Program-made: the position numbers and the translations under genes
DNA from: Axinella damicornis
Taxonomy: Eukaryota > Porifera > Demospongiae > Axinellida > Axinellidae
NCBI GenBank assembly: GCA_963931865.1
Contig: OZ007507.1
Location: 13,120,932 to 13,184,931 of the forward strand
Direction: 5' to 3'
DNA length: 64,000 nt
The notes under the pieces: generated by a model
What the model saw: the letters and a program-made list of their open reading frames with translations, nothing else
What the model was told of the DNA's origin: nothing
Database searches by the model: none
Shown here: piece by piece, positions 20,892-31,900 of the stretch
How positions within the stretch are numbered: the stretch's first letter is position 1
How the letters are laid out: every line of letters starts with the position of its first letter

Positions 20892-22251
20892 ATTGTTGTT
20901 GGTTTGTCATGTAGCATGTGTTACAAGCAGCCAAGGCTAGCTGTAAATACGAGGTACGTGGAGGATGCAATTCAGAGTCTGCTGAAGTATCCAAGAGGTG
21001 GGAGCAATATCTGAGGCATCATTCTGAAAACTGTGTTTGCCCTAGCAGTTTCCACTATCTTACAGTATTTCGGTGATTTTGAATTACCCATTATGAAATA
21101 ACTCAGCAGATCCTTCCCTAGCCTTGTTCCCAGTCCCATGCCCAGCTTTTCGTCGGACTGGGAACGAGGCTAATCTTTCCCTGCTCCCAGTGTTGGTTTT
21201 GATACTGTGTACATCACCTCTGTGCCTTCCAGGAAACCTCCCCTACTCCTGCACAGTGGACGAAGTTCTGAAGTTTCTCCGTCTTAGCAGTCAACATGCC
21301 ACTGTTGAACTAGCCACGGCCAGGGACAACCCCAGTAGAAAGCTGGGGTTTGGTTTTGTTAGTGTGCCTGTGGAGAACGTGGAAGCAGTACTCCAGTACA
21401 ATGGTGCCACCCTAGGAGAGAGAAGCATTAAAGGTTAGACCTTGACCTCATCAGAGTTTTCATTTTTGATTGGATTTGACGAATGGAAACCTGACTACTC
21501 GACTTTGTACCCCAAAAATGTACCCCGGTATTGGCAAGACCCATAGAAACTAAAGTATCCTTGACGACCACTCTTGCATTCTACCCACAACCTTCCTCCC
21601 TCATCCTTATCCCTCCCTTTGCCAGTGCCGTGGAGTCAGGCAGTCAGTTTTTGATTGCAAAGTCATGGATGATTTCAGTTACAAGTGTGGAGGGATGGGA
21701 GTCCCAAGCACAAGAGAAGACTCCATATTTGGCTACGATGGCACCCTGATAATACATTCCTTTCCTTGCTGAACTAAGGCTTACTCCGTAGCATGTAGAG
21801 ATGTGTATCAGCCACCAAGGATGCCTAATTTGAATCGGAAGTTGCTGAGTGTGACCAAGGTCAGCACAGCTGCCTTGCCGATGCTAGTGTTTTCAAGGCA
21901 AGCAAATGATGTCAGTGATGTTAGTGAAGTGATTTGTGGGGCCATACAAGTTAGATTAGTTGTGAAAACTACAAGCCAATTAGTCGACTAGGGAAACTCC
22001 CTAGTCCTTCAAGCATAGGCATTAACTCCATATACATGTTGAGAATTTGCATACTTTGAGGACTTGTGTGAAAAATGGTTTAATTTGTCTAACTTAATCA
22101 TGTGTTTGGTTACCATGTTGTGCCTGAATTCCTCCACACATTTTTGCAGTGGCCCTGGCTAGACCGAGCGACCAAAGCAAGCCAAGCAGGTGGCAGAAGG
22201 ATCCCTCCAAGGGTGCCTCCGTTTCCGTGATGCGTAGCAGACCACAGAAAG
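19515..22251 (+). CDS. RRM-domain RNA-binding protein (exons 1-3, possibly more)
   Basis: Exon 1 (19515-19542) encodes MSAVQRVYL and one base, ending at CTGG|gtaagt. Exon 2 (21233-21433, acceptor CCTTCCAG) starts in phase 1. The junction makes VYLGNLPY, the RNP2 strand of an RRM, and exon 2 carries RNP1 as KLGFGFVSV. Exon 3 (22150-22251, acceptor TTTTTGCAG) gives the final RRM strand (VALARPS) and a basic tail (KPSRWQKDPSK, MRSRPQK). All junctions are phase 1. The likely role is RNA binding in nucleus or cytoplasm. The end is unclear: a candidate exon 4 lies at 24055-24191, and a fusion to the TatD exons is also possible. Confidence 0.72.
19543..21118. other. Intron 1 of the RRM gene
   Basis: No further exon is convincing. 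A frame at 19956-20294 has no recognisable domain. A 38-base C tract lies at 20853-20890 and a TAGCC-type element at 21119-21172. Confidence 0.5.
20853..20890 (+). repeat. 38-base poly(C) tract
   Basis: Uninterrupted C run after a short (AC)n stretch. Confidence 0.9.
21119..21172. mobile_element. 54-bp TAGCC/GGCTA-family element
   Basis: TAGCCTTGTTCCCAGTC and GACTGGGAACGAGGCTA are inverted around a short spacer. It is flanked by related TCCTTCCCT and TCTTTCCCT. Confidence 0.75.
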
Positions 22252-22344
22252 GTTTGCACCCAATTTTGTTATTATGTTCTCAGAAGTACCTACTCACAAG
22301 ATTTAGCTGGGGCTGGGACGAAACTATTTCATTATGGGTTTAAT

Positions 22345-22640
22345 TCATGCACGAGGGCAGCATAGTAATGGCCAATTAAGGGTCATGAGCTGAAGGGAGT
22401 ACATTATCCCGCCTGAGGCCGTTACTATAATTATTGTTGCCTGAGTGCACTAACCCTGTATCACACTGGCAACTGGTATCTTGAGTTTTCACTGACCTGA
22501 AACAGCTTTGGCCTTCATCAGTTATGTAACTGATGAACGCTAAAACCTGTACTAAACAATTATAGCATAGTCATGTGATCGATCCTACGTAAGTGTCTGA
22601 TTCGTTGAGGGTGATGTGAGTAAAGCACTAGTTGTTTGCT
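22345..22640. repeat. Dispersed repeat, copy 1
   Basis: Shares ordered blocks with 38100-38415: TGCACGAGGGCA, CATTATCC, GAGTGCACTAA, ACTGGTATCT, GTCATGTGATCGAT and GTCTGATTCGTTGAGGGT. Confidence 0.7.
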
Positions 22641-22922
22641 AAGTCCTCACAAGGATTTGTGATCCCCCCATTGTTGGCGAGTACGTTCATTCCTGCAGAG
22701 TACTAAGTCATATCAGTTTCAGCCAAACCAGCACTGGCTGGTACTTCTATTCCATAGTAACTGTTGTGCTGATTACATAGCCTCATTCTCAGGCCAACGA
22801 CAGTCGTACGAAGAGCTGTGGAAAGCAAGATTTTCGCTCTCTGTCCAAGTTATCGCATAAAACCACACCTTGATTTCAATATTGTTGACTGTAAGCTATG
22901 TAAATGCATACCTTCTATTCAA

Positions 22923-22992
22923 AACCCAGTCCGGGAATCGAACATTGCTGAAAACAGTGCACGGGGTAAATGCTCCACTTAACTGGACACTT
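22923..22992 (-). mobile_element. tRNA-derived SINE head (degenerate)
   Basis: On the minus strand, AGTTAAGTGGAGCATTTACC resembles the D-arm/A-box and AATGTTCGATTCCCGGAC is a good T-arm/B-box. There is no full cloverleaf, so a SINE head is more likely than a working tRNA gene. Confidence 0.4.
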
Positions 22993-23607
22993 CTTGTTGA
23001 TGTACATGTACGCATGCTTCTGTAATAGCTACTGTCCATGAATATTATTCTTTATTGGCCAGGGCTAGTACATGTATGTAGGCCAGAGCTAATTATTCAC
23101 AAAATTTGCCCCATTATTTTATTTGAATATTCTTGACAACTAAGCCCATTATTTTACTTCAACAACCTGTTATTCAAAATATTTTTGACGTTGTGATCGA
23201 CATTTCGTTCACGAGCCAACTCAGATGGCTTGGGACTCTGTAAGCGGTCTAGCAGAGACACACAGGAGGAGGTAGACTCGCGCTCTGTAGCCTCTGTTCC
23301 GGTTTCGGAGCTCGAGAGGTCGCCACAGCACTCCTCATCAGACTCACACATGGCAGCCATGAGCCATGTGGCTGAAACTACACGCCCACTAATACGTTTT
23401 CTGGCCCGATTATTTGCGAATAATGTGCAATTCGGGTAAGTCCCTATTATTCTGCAAATTATGCGCGCATAATTAGCTCAGGCCTACTAGTATGGTATGC
23501 CCTTTGGACTTACGTAGCAACCACTTGAAGTACTTGACTATACAAGTTATTAAGGCCTTATGACAATTTATGAGAATGCTGTGAATCTGATAATACGCTC
23601 CTTTTAA

Positions 23608-24002
23608 GGTTACGGGATACTCATGCGCGCACCGTGCGAAATGTATTGGAATGTATACTAACCAAAAATCTCTGGTATGAAGAGCGTGAGCAACTTGATT
23701 CTGGAGGTGGAGGTGCGCTGTCACAAGGTGCAGGGCATGATGGAAGCTTTTACGGATACACTGTATAGCCGTGCAAAAACGAGCAGTTCAGTTCGCCAAA
23801 AAGCCGTATTTACCGCTTTTCTCGAGTGAGACAGTAGATAAATTTGTCAGGGATTATGCTATCAAAAAAGCTTTCGTCATGCCCTGCACCTTGTGACAGC
23901 GCACCTCCACCGCCAGAATCAAGTTGCTCACGCTCTTCGTTCTGGATTAAGTATACATTTCCAATACCTTTCACATGGCATGCGCACAAGTATCCCGTAA
24001 CC
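23608..24002. mobile_element. 395-bp foldback element with TTTAA duplication
   Basis: Ends GGTTACGGGATAC and its complement. The arms stay paired for ~150 bp. It is flanked by TTTAA at 23603-23607 and 24003-24007 (or TTAA plus one base, as in Kolobok-like elements). Confidence 0.8.
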
Positions 24003-24054
24003 TTTAAACAAAATTCTGGCAAGAACCCTGGGTGGTACATGTACCTAGTGACAG

Positions 24055-24191
24055 ACATATCCAACCCAGCCTACAACTCTCCCACCCGCTCTCCCGTCGA
24101 CCAGCCCTGTGGCTCACCTCCTTTAGCTCAACGTGGCTATAGTGGTGCAGTAGCCTCGGTCCCAGACTCTAGCCTGGGAACGTGGCTATAG
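24055..24191 (+). CDS. Candidate terminal exon of the RRM gene
   Basis: An acceptor CTAGTGACAG is followed by a phase-1 frame joining correctly to exon 3: DISNPAYNSPTRSPVDQPCG..., a Ser/Pro-rich low-complexity tail common in RNA-binding proteins. It runs into the 49-bp tandem array, which supplies the last ~12 residues and the stop. Splice strength is modest, so this is a guess based on frame and composition. Confidence 0.33.
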
Positions 24192-24307
24192 TGGTGCAGT
24201 AGCCTCGGTCCCAGACTCTAGCCTGGGAACGTGGCTATAGTGGTGCAGTAGCCTCGGTCCCAGACTCTAGCCTGGGAACGTGGCTATAGTGGTGCAGTAG
24301 CCTCGGT
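24133..24307 (+). repeat. 49-bp tandem array of a TAGCC-family mini-element
   Basis: 3.6 copies of a 49-bp unit. Each unit consists of a 38-bp TAGCCTCGGTCCCAG...GGGAACGTGGCTA hairpin plus the flanking word TAGTGGTGCAG, so the array likely arose by slippage or unequal exchange between the element's target duplications. Confidence 0.88.
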
Positions 24308-24387
24308 GGCGCCAGTGGCAGTCACGAGCAGATATGCTCGCACAATAGTGTCTCGTGCATTTTACAAATAGCAACGTATAAATACAT

Positions 24388-24446
24388 TAGCCTCATTCCC
24401 AGTCCCAGAGTTTGTTCGCGTGTGGGAGAGCCTGGGAACGAGGCTA
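24388..24446. mobile_element. 59-bp TAGCC/GGCTA-family element, perfect 9-bp duplication
   Basis: TAGCCTCATTCCCAG...CTGGGAACGAGGCTA, flanked by TAAATACAT at 24379-24387 and 24447-24455. Confidence 0.88.
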
Positions 24447-24533
24447 TAAATACATGTAAGTTGGGATGAATGATTTGGTACATGCAGCTGCATACTACTG
24501 TGCATACTGAAAATCATGACGACAGGGTATTAA

Positions 24534-25463
24534 CCCTTTTCCTGGTGAAGCCGCCATATGGCGGCATGGGGTAGTACCTTCGTTCCAAAAATCATAAAAA
24601 ATCGAAACTTTGAATTTAGCGCTAACTAAAGATATCAGAGCATGCGCAATGAATTGCTCTACAACGGCTTACATCTTAAAAATTTCGGCTATTTAGGTTG
24701 CTACGTTCTGTGCACGTTGTAAATGTGACCGCAAAATGGCAGCTCGAGTTTCCGTGATCGAAGTGTTTTCTCTACTTGAAGTCGACCGCCTCGGCCTCTC
24801 TGAAGGTGAAGAAAGTGAGTTTGAGGGGGAAAGGATCTGTGGCTACCTACCTGAAGGCAGTTCGAACCGTTTTGCTCCGGGGTAGTCGCCAGGGGGAGAC
24901 ACTCGAAGTCGTCGATGAAGACGGTGACGAACCCGATGAAGCGTTGGAGTTTGGCAGTCACTCTGGTCCCGATGACGAGGCAGTGGACCCTGTTTTGAGT
25001 AAGTCTACTCTTTTAGAAGCTAGAAATGAAATTTGGAAGGCTAAATATAGTAGCAAAGACTTGATATAGTGGTTTATGTACAGATGATTTATGTGTGGTC
25101 TTGGTTTCATCTCTTTCATCAGGACCCTAGCGCACCGTGATGACTCCTGGAGGGTTTCTGAGGGATCTAAGCATGTTACAGAAGATAGAAAACAGTCCAT
25201 AGTGGCATTGGATTGCTTTGTGTGTGTGCAATAACGGATTTTATAATGATGTTGATACAAAATCTATAAATAAACGGCTATAAATAGTGCGTGCATGGTT
25301 GCTAGGCAACGTGAGTGACGTCATCGTCTTCAGCAACTCACTGGCTACCTGGAGATATATGGTTGCTGGGGACTTTATAGCATGGTCACTGCACAACAGA
25401 TTTTTATAGATGAGCTGGTTATTATTGATTACTGCCTCCAAAATAAACTCACCAGGGAAAGGG
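24534..25463 (+). mobile_element. piggyBac-type remnant with TTAA ends
   Basis: Inverted ends CCCTTTTCCTGGTGAA and (complement) CCCTTTCCCTGGTGAG start with CCC and are flanked by TTAA at 24530-24533 and 25464-25467, the signature of piggyBac insertion. Inside, an ATG at 24736 opens an acidic frame (MAARVSVIEVFSLLE..., LSEGEESEFEGE) that resembles piggyBac transposase N-termini and stops at ~24885. The catalytic domain is missing. Confidence 0.75.
24736..24885 (+). pseudogene. piggyBac transposase N-terminal remnant
   Basis: About 49 codons, acidic, inside the TTAA element. Open sequence continues in another frame (VVDEDGDEPDEALEFGSHSG), suggesting a frameshift. No DDD catalytic residues remain. 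Confidence 0.45.
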
Positions 25464-25499
25464 TTAATGGGTTATGCTGAATAGTATGTTACTGTTCAG

Positions 25500-25872
25500 A
25501 GATCATGGCTCCGTCTGTTACCGTGAAGGTATCCCTCAGGAGGTTCTGGACAAGCTACAGAAACTACGTGTGCGACTGGAGAGCAAGCAGGAGGAAGCTA
25601 CCTCGAAGGGTGGGGAGAAGTCGCAGACCTCTCCTAGTGCGAAGCCGACCTCGCACCCTCTACTGGTGGATGTGGGAGCAAATCTCACTAATTTCAGGTG
25701 AACCCTTTACTACTATAAGAATTTGTTTCAATGCTAGGATAGTAAGAGAGGAATATTGTCTCCTGCTAATACGCCCCCTTCGAGTATACACCCCTTAACC
25801 CCCAAGTTCTTACATAGGGTAATTTAAACACCCTGTAGTGAGCATCTAATAGACTATCTCAACCACACATGC

Positions 25873-25907
<35 letters not shown>

Positions 25908-28038
25908 GGAGGGGGCGAGGGGAGGAGGGGGGAGTGGAAGGGGGAGGAGGGAGGGGGGAGGGGGGAGGGGGGCAGTGATCTGTTGGCATTGGATCTCTGT
26001 CAGTTATTGGTAACGTTACATTATAGCAGTCAAAAAAGTTTGAACATAAAATATCAAACCTAGAATCATAATTTAAGGCAGTACGTACATTACTTTGGAT
26101 GCATTTCATACATAACTTGCAGCTAACCTAATGAGTTGTGCCTGTCCAGGTTCAAAGGTCACCTAGAGGAGGTGCTGGAGCGATCCTTGGCGGCAGGAGT
26201 GCACAAACTGGTGGTAACAGGGACCAGTGTGGAGAACTCACAGATGGGCCTCCTGCTGGCTAGGAGCCTCCCGGGAGTGCTGCACTGCACAGCTGGGGTC
26301 CATCCACATCATGCAAAAGTATGTACACGTGTGGGCTGGTTGGTATGAGGGAGGCTACTGTGTACAGTGTACGGTGAGAAACATTTTCACGGATTGGATC
26401 GGCACTAAGCCTTTGGCAGTGGCCGGATGATAGCCCCCGCCCCCCCCTAAATTGTTTCTTGGATCCTCCCCATGGATACAATATGATTTGAAGACCACAC
26501 TGCATGACTGGTTGCCTTACTGTCTCCCACTGTTTGCTGCCAGGACTGGCATCCCTCCTGTGTGGAGCTGCTGGAGAGTCTGCTGGCTAACCGCGAAGTG
26601 GTGGCAGTGGGGGAGACTGGGCTGGACTACAACCGCATGTTCTCTTCAATGGCACAGCAACTAGCAGCCTTCTCAGCCCAGGTAGGTGCCAAAGACGGTT
26701 GTCTACATACTGTACCTGCTTGAGTGTAACTGTGCATACAATTGGGAATCCATGCTGCAGTCACATTAAAGTGCTAACTTAGCCACGAACCAGTATGGGG
26801 GCCAACACCCACTTAGTCTACTACTGGAAGTGTGTCACTGGCTCTTGTTATGTAATGAGGTTCCAAATAAGGGTAGCCTCGTTCCCAGACCGTCTGCTGC
26901 TTTGTTTATAGTCACATATGTGACCTTTGAACCCCCTCATATAAGCTGACAGAAGGCCTGGTACCACTCCTACGTCATTTACAAGCAAGGTGGACACGGT
27001 TATGAAGCAACTCGACTACATGCATGCTCTTCCAGTTTATATTGCTACCACGAAGACAGCAACTCAATGCCAACTGAGCGCTAACGGCAATACAGCATGC
27101 ACTAATGTTTGACTACTCAGGCGTACCAAGCGCTTGGTAAGCTACTGTAGAGGTAAGCTATGGTCATTACCTAGGCTACTACAGCCGTTCAACAAGGAGA
27201 TCCATACCTGACGCCTCCAGTGGTCCACCACGGTAGCACTATAACTCGCTAGGAAACCTGCCGTTAGCCCGTGAACTTCTGGCACGTTGCCATTTTACAT
27301 GAAACCGTGTCCACGTACGTCACAACCGTGTCCACCTTGCTTGTAAATGACGTAGTCGTGGTACCAGGCCTTCTGCCAGCTTATCTGACGGGGGTTCAGA
27401 GGTCACGTATGTGACTTAAAACGAAGCGGCAGACGGCCTGGGAACAAGGCTAGATAAGGGTACGTTTTAGGTTGCTGTTGGATCTTCTATGGCTGTAATG
27501 TTAAGTTGGACGCTCCTTCTCATTATGGCCTCCTGCATCCACCTACTCTAATTTATGTGTTCCACTCTGTCTAATGCAGGTTGAAATTGCCTGCAAAGTT
27601 GGTAAACCACTCTTTCTCCATGAGAGAGAAGCCCATCGAGACTTGGTGAATGTCTTGGAAAAGTTCAAGGATCGTCTCCCCGCCGTTGTTGTGCACTGTT
27701 TCACCGGGACTGAGGCAGAAGCAGAAAAGTACATTGAAATGGGGTGCTACATTGGGGTCACAGGATTTGTCTGCAAGGTGGACAGGGGAAGGAGCGTCAG
27801 ACAGCTTCTGAAGGAGAGGACTATTCCCTTGAGCCGACTTGTCATTGAAACCGATGCCCCCTTTATGATGCCTCCACTGCCGTCCAGGGACTACGGGGGA
27901 TTAGATCCTCACGGGAGAAACAATGAGCCCTGTACCCTGCCCCTAGTAGTAAAATCTCTTGCAGAGCTGTATAGTGTTTCTATCGACGAAGTTGCCGATG
28001 CAACCACAGCAAATGCCATGGCATTGTTTCAGTTGTAG
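25500..28038 (+). CDS. TatD-family metal-dependent nuclease
   Basis: Four exons: 25500-25697 (start uncertain), 26150-26318, 26544-26681 and 27580-28038, with clean GT/AG junctions. The core matches TatD DNases: LLVDVGANLTNF at the start of the barrel, CTAGVHPHHAK, AVGETGLDYNRM with the metal-binding Glu, PLFLHEREAH, VVHCFTGT, LVIETDAPF with the catalytic Asp, and RNEP near the end. It is closer in motif wording to bacterial TatD than to human TATDN1. Family members are 3'-5' exonucleases or endonucleases that use divalent metals. A charged helical segment (EVLDKLQKLRVRLESKQEEA) precedes the core. No ATG in good context is seen, so 5' sequence may lie further upstream. AATAAA follows at 28142. 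Confidence 0.85.
25875..25906 (+). repeat. 32-base poly(G) tract in TatD intron
   Basis: Uninterrupted G run followed by ~70 bases of G-rich, A-interrupted sequence, all within the first TatD intron. Confidence 0.9.
26874..27452. mobile_element. 579-bp TAGCC/GGCTA-family element in the last TatD intron
   Basis: TAGCCTCGTTCCCAGACCGTC and its near complement at the right end; the arms continue through CAAGGTGGACACGG. Nearly adjacent ATAAGGG copies flank it (26867-26873 and 27454-27460). Confidence 0.82.
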
Positions 28039-28141
28039 CCTATTTGTCTTATCAATACTGAATTCTTCTGTAGCTGTATGTCTTTTAATAACCGTGTTGC
28101 AGCCTTCTCCCGTACTTCAGTAAAGTTTTGGTAAGTGTTCA

Positions 28142-28147
28142 AATAAA
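28142..28147 (+). terminator. Polyadenylation signal of the TatD gene
   Basis: AATAAA about 105 bases beyond the stop codon. Confidence 0.6.
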
Positions 28148-28789
28148 GGCATCCTTCTTGCATAAATGAATGAATGAATTTTATTTTTCGGTCTCATCAC
28201 ATGACGGCAGGCCACAAACTTTGACCTATGGGACCACACAGAGTACAAACTGAGTTAATACATGTATATGGAGGCTACTTTGTGATACAAACAGTCATAA
28301 TGCAGATGAGATTGTCAACTTATTAAGATTTGGGGTAGGAGGGGGGTTAGAGTTGGGGGGGGGGGGGGGGGGGGGGGGAGTTTGTCTTTTTTTTTTTTTG
28401 TCTTTTTTCTTTTCTTCTTTTTTTTTTTTGTCTTTTTTTTTTTCCTTCTTTCTGGCTATATATCTGGCACTAATTGCATGGTATGCAAAAAGGCACTGAA
28501 TATAATTGTGGGTGCAAAAAATTAAAAATTAAAAATTAAAGAACTGGTGGAAGCAATTGGGTTGGGCTGATGCAATACAACATGAAAAGCAAACAAACAA
28601 ACAATACAGGTGTACAATGCTACATGGAAAGCAAGAAGAAACCACTGTGTGAACAAGGACTGCAGCTAGTGGCCGTAGGGCATGCATGTACGTACATGTA
28701 CCTTTGCAGCTCCTTTCAAAAGGATATGATGGTAGAGGAAAAGTGTGCTTAGGAAAAAGCCACGTTTTATGCTCGTTGCCTTATCAATT
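28148..28789. other. Intergenic, low-complexity
   Basis: Holds a 24-base G tract (28355-28378), T-rich runs (28386-28445) and an (AAATT)n stretch. No gene recognised. Confidence 0.5.
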
Positions 28790-28790
28790 G

Positions 28791-28820
28791 GGGGCGGGGT
28801 TCACGATTAATGGGCGGGGC
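28791..28820 (+). promoter_or_regulatory. Two GC boxes upstream of the transporter
   Basis: GGGGCGGGG (28791-28799) and GGGCGGGGC (28812-28820) lie 100-130 bases before the transporter ATG, as expected for Sp1/KLF-type promoter sites. Confidence 0.45.
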
Positions 28821-28922
28821 TGCGTTGCGTTTCCTCACCTCGAAAACCGGTTTTAGCAACTCGTTATTCGTGACGTGCTGCCTCTTTAGTAGGCCTACTA
28901 TAGTTTGCAAGCCAATTTAGTG

Positions 28923-31900
28923 ATGGCGCTGGGAGTGTTATGCCTGTGGAGAAACAAGCGAGCGGATGGAAATCAACGTCGCGAGCCCAAGACAGTGCAT
29001 ATTTTCCTAGGTTTTTTCTTCTTGGTGAACTACAGCCTCGGGACTGGATTCCTGGCGCATCCATACTCGTTTCTGTATGCGGGCTATCTGGCAGCCATCC
29101 CTACGATGGTGGTGATTGTGTTGGTGACCTGGATCCATGCATCATGGATTCTAGAGACTATGGCAAGAGCACAGGTTCGTGATCTAATTTTATATTTCTG
29201 CATGTGCTCAGGACTTGAGCCATAGGGTCTGGACCCATGGCAGATAGTAGTAAACAGCTGCTGATGAAGAATCCTTCCTTCCCTCCCACCATCACCACCT
29301 TACAAATATAGCATTGTAACGCTTCCATCATCTATATAGTATGCAATTCACTGCAAGATTATTCTGTGACTACGTACCACTGCACCACGAGACTGGCAAT
29401 ATCAATGTGCCATAGCTATGTAGGCATTCAATAAGTATGGAGTAAGTGTAAAGTGTAGTATTGTTGTCGTCAGCACTAAAGGAACAGGTGCAGCTAGTGA
29501 AATGTGTGGCGTGTGTGGGTATATATGTGTGATAGTGTGAATAATATTATACTCAGGGCGTCCAACATTCAAGTTTCAAGTTTCAAGTATTCATCTGCTA
29601 CTTTGGGCATGGGTCCCCCCAACCTGTTGAGCCCTTATTCCTACATATAGTAAAAGGTCTAGGTGCATTGTTTCAGATGCATAATACACGTATTACTAAG
29701 TGAACTATGTATGGCTTAAAATTACATTATGAAGTAGAGGTGGTTTAGTGACTTACACACTGAGCCCAGAAGCCTAAGGTGTGTATATAAACACTGAACC
29801 ACTGTAACCAAGGGACTTGTACCACAGCAGAGCTTAAGTGTAATAGCTAAATCAAAAGGCAGCCAGTGCTGCACTACTCTTAGTTTGCCTTGTTCCCAGT
29901 CCTGAGAGAGGGGGAGAAAAGGGCCTGGTTTCCACTGTTTGTGCATGCACTTAATTATCCGTGACCAAAACACGTATTCATAAGGGGGAGGGTGCTAATC
30001 ACGTCGTTGCAGTCACATGATTGAGCGTGGGACGCTTTCTATTTTCCTACACTGGTCCTCCATCCGCGAGATGAGGGGTAACACAACCACAATTACACTG
30101 CCACCACCAACACCGGCCCTTACCCAAAATTCGTTATTCAAAACAAATGAACCGGAAGAGCATACTGACTACGCCCGGTCAGTGCGCCACGTGAAAACAT
30201 CCTATCTTTCAATCTCAGGTCGCTGTTCTATAGCTCACTTCAGCAGTGCCTTGCCACCTGACGCGTATGGCGAGAGCACGATCGAGAGCTGTTGCAATGC
30301 ATGCCACAGGCCATACTTGCTTATGATCGGCTTTGACGTCATGACTGTACAAACAAAATCAGTGCCAGTGGAATTCCACGTGATTTAGCCCATGCGCAAA
30401 CAGTGGAAACCAGGCCCTTTTTATTTCTCCTCCCGTTTGAGCATGGGACCAAGGCTAATTCTTAGTGTACGCCATTGTTTTTGTGTTGGTGAATCTCGTG
30501 ACGTGGTTGTCAAGGTGATCATGAATGATGTTGCAAGTGCCTTTGCTAGTGAATAAGTGCTAGCTACATATTGGCCTCATGAATACAAGGTGTGTGAAAT
30601 ATTGACCTGGTGGTATCTTTGATTTGTATGGCTGCTGTGGTACAAGCATAAGGGTGACCCTTGACTTCCTACATTCAAATGATGGTTAACTACTTGTCCA
30701 CTCATCTTTGCACACCTAGCCTCTAGTGAGAGTCATGACTTCCTTGTAATGTGCGCCAATTTATAATGCTAAGGAGCAGCAGACAGACATTTGAGTTAAT
30801 CAGATATCACAAATTGAGAGTTGATTGCTGAGCTTAGGTGAGTGTTAGCAGTGAAACTGTGAAAGCTAGCTATGGTCATTTGAAGCAATTGAGTGCACCT
30901 TCAACATTATGAGTACATGCCTTTGTTTCTGCTGAGACGGAGGTAAAGATTATTTCAGTAATCTTTATTCATTACTTACCTCTGAAGATTAATTGTCTTC
31001 TAAGTTGTGGATATGCTGTAGTGTTGCACAGCTATATCAAAAGGGAAATCTCAATTTTTCCAAGTGGCCACTGCACTCCTTGCAGCTAATGCAACTAACC
31101 AATAAAGTGAAGTCATCTTCGGAAGAATGCTCGGGTCTTGGTAGGTACCGTAGTCACGCGCTATTAGGGCCTGCCTATAACTAGCACTCCACAGGAAGGA
31201 AATATGAGCCTACAAGTGAGATGCGCCTAATAATGAATGACATTCCAAGTGCGCTTAATAACGAATGGCAGAGTTCTGGAAGAAGACTGCAGCGCTTATC
31301 AGCGCTTAGCAGGGACGAGAAGTTGAACCTGCGCCTAACAGTGAATATGTGCCTATAAGTGAGCTGCGCCTAATAACGTGTGACTACGGTACTTCAGCAA
31401 ACTCTGATTGCATCTACCAGCTCGTACTTACAGATATATCCTTGCTGGCTCATCCCAATTAATGCACCCATCATGTAACATTAGCTACATACTGCCAATG
31501 AATGCCGAGTCAAAATAAGCCGTGGCAGCCAATCCATGCATGGGATGACAAAGTGCATGCCCATAATTAACCACCTAGTTGAGCTGCAGCACGATTAGTA
31601 TGCGAAAGCGTCATTACACCATGGTAATGGTAATCATTGTGGTCAGAGTTGTGCACCTTTCTTGAGAGTTATTATACTGCCAGTTACAATTGAAGCAATT
31701 GTAAGCAATAGCAGCCATTGGGAAGACAAAAGTGCTCATAACTCCGGATCCCCCATGCAAGGCAAGCTGAATTTCTTATGCCTTTCCTTGGTCAAGGGTG
31801 TAGACAAGGAGGGGGGGGGGGGGGGGGGGGGGGCTAAAGCCCCCCCACTTTTTGAGATTTCCCTCTCTAATAATAAACCACCAGTTGTCTATCATGAATT

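Noticed and set aside
22788..22850. Possible short exon (QRQSYEELWKARF) after a CTCAG acceptor
   Set aside because: The acceptor is part of a TAGCCTCATTCTCAG transposon end and no good donor follows.
22923..22992. Functional tRNA gene
   Set aside because: The B-box is good but the acceptor and anticodon stems do not pair; recorded as a SINE head instead.
25846..26109. Proline-rich frame on the minus strand
   Set aside because: Produced by the adjacent G-rich low-complexity tract in a TatD intron.
30017..30388. 123-codon frame in transporter intron 1
   Set aside because: Lies wholly inside a TAGCC-family transposon and has no domain.
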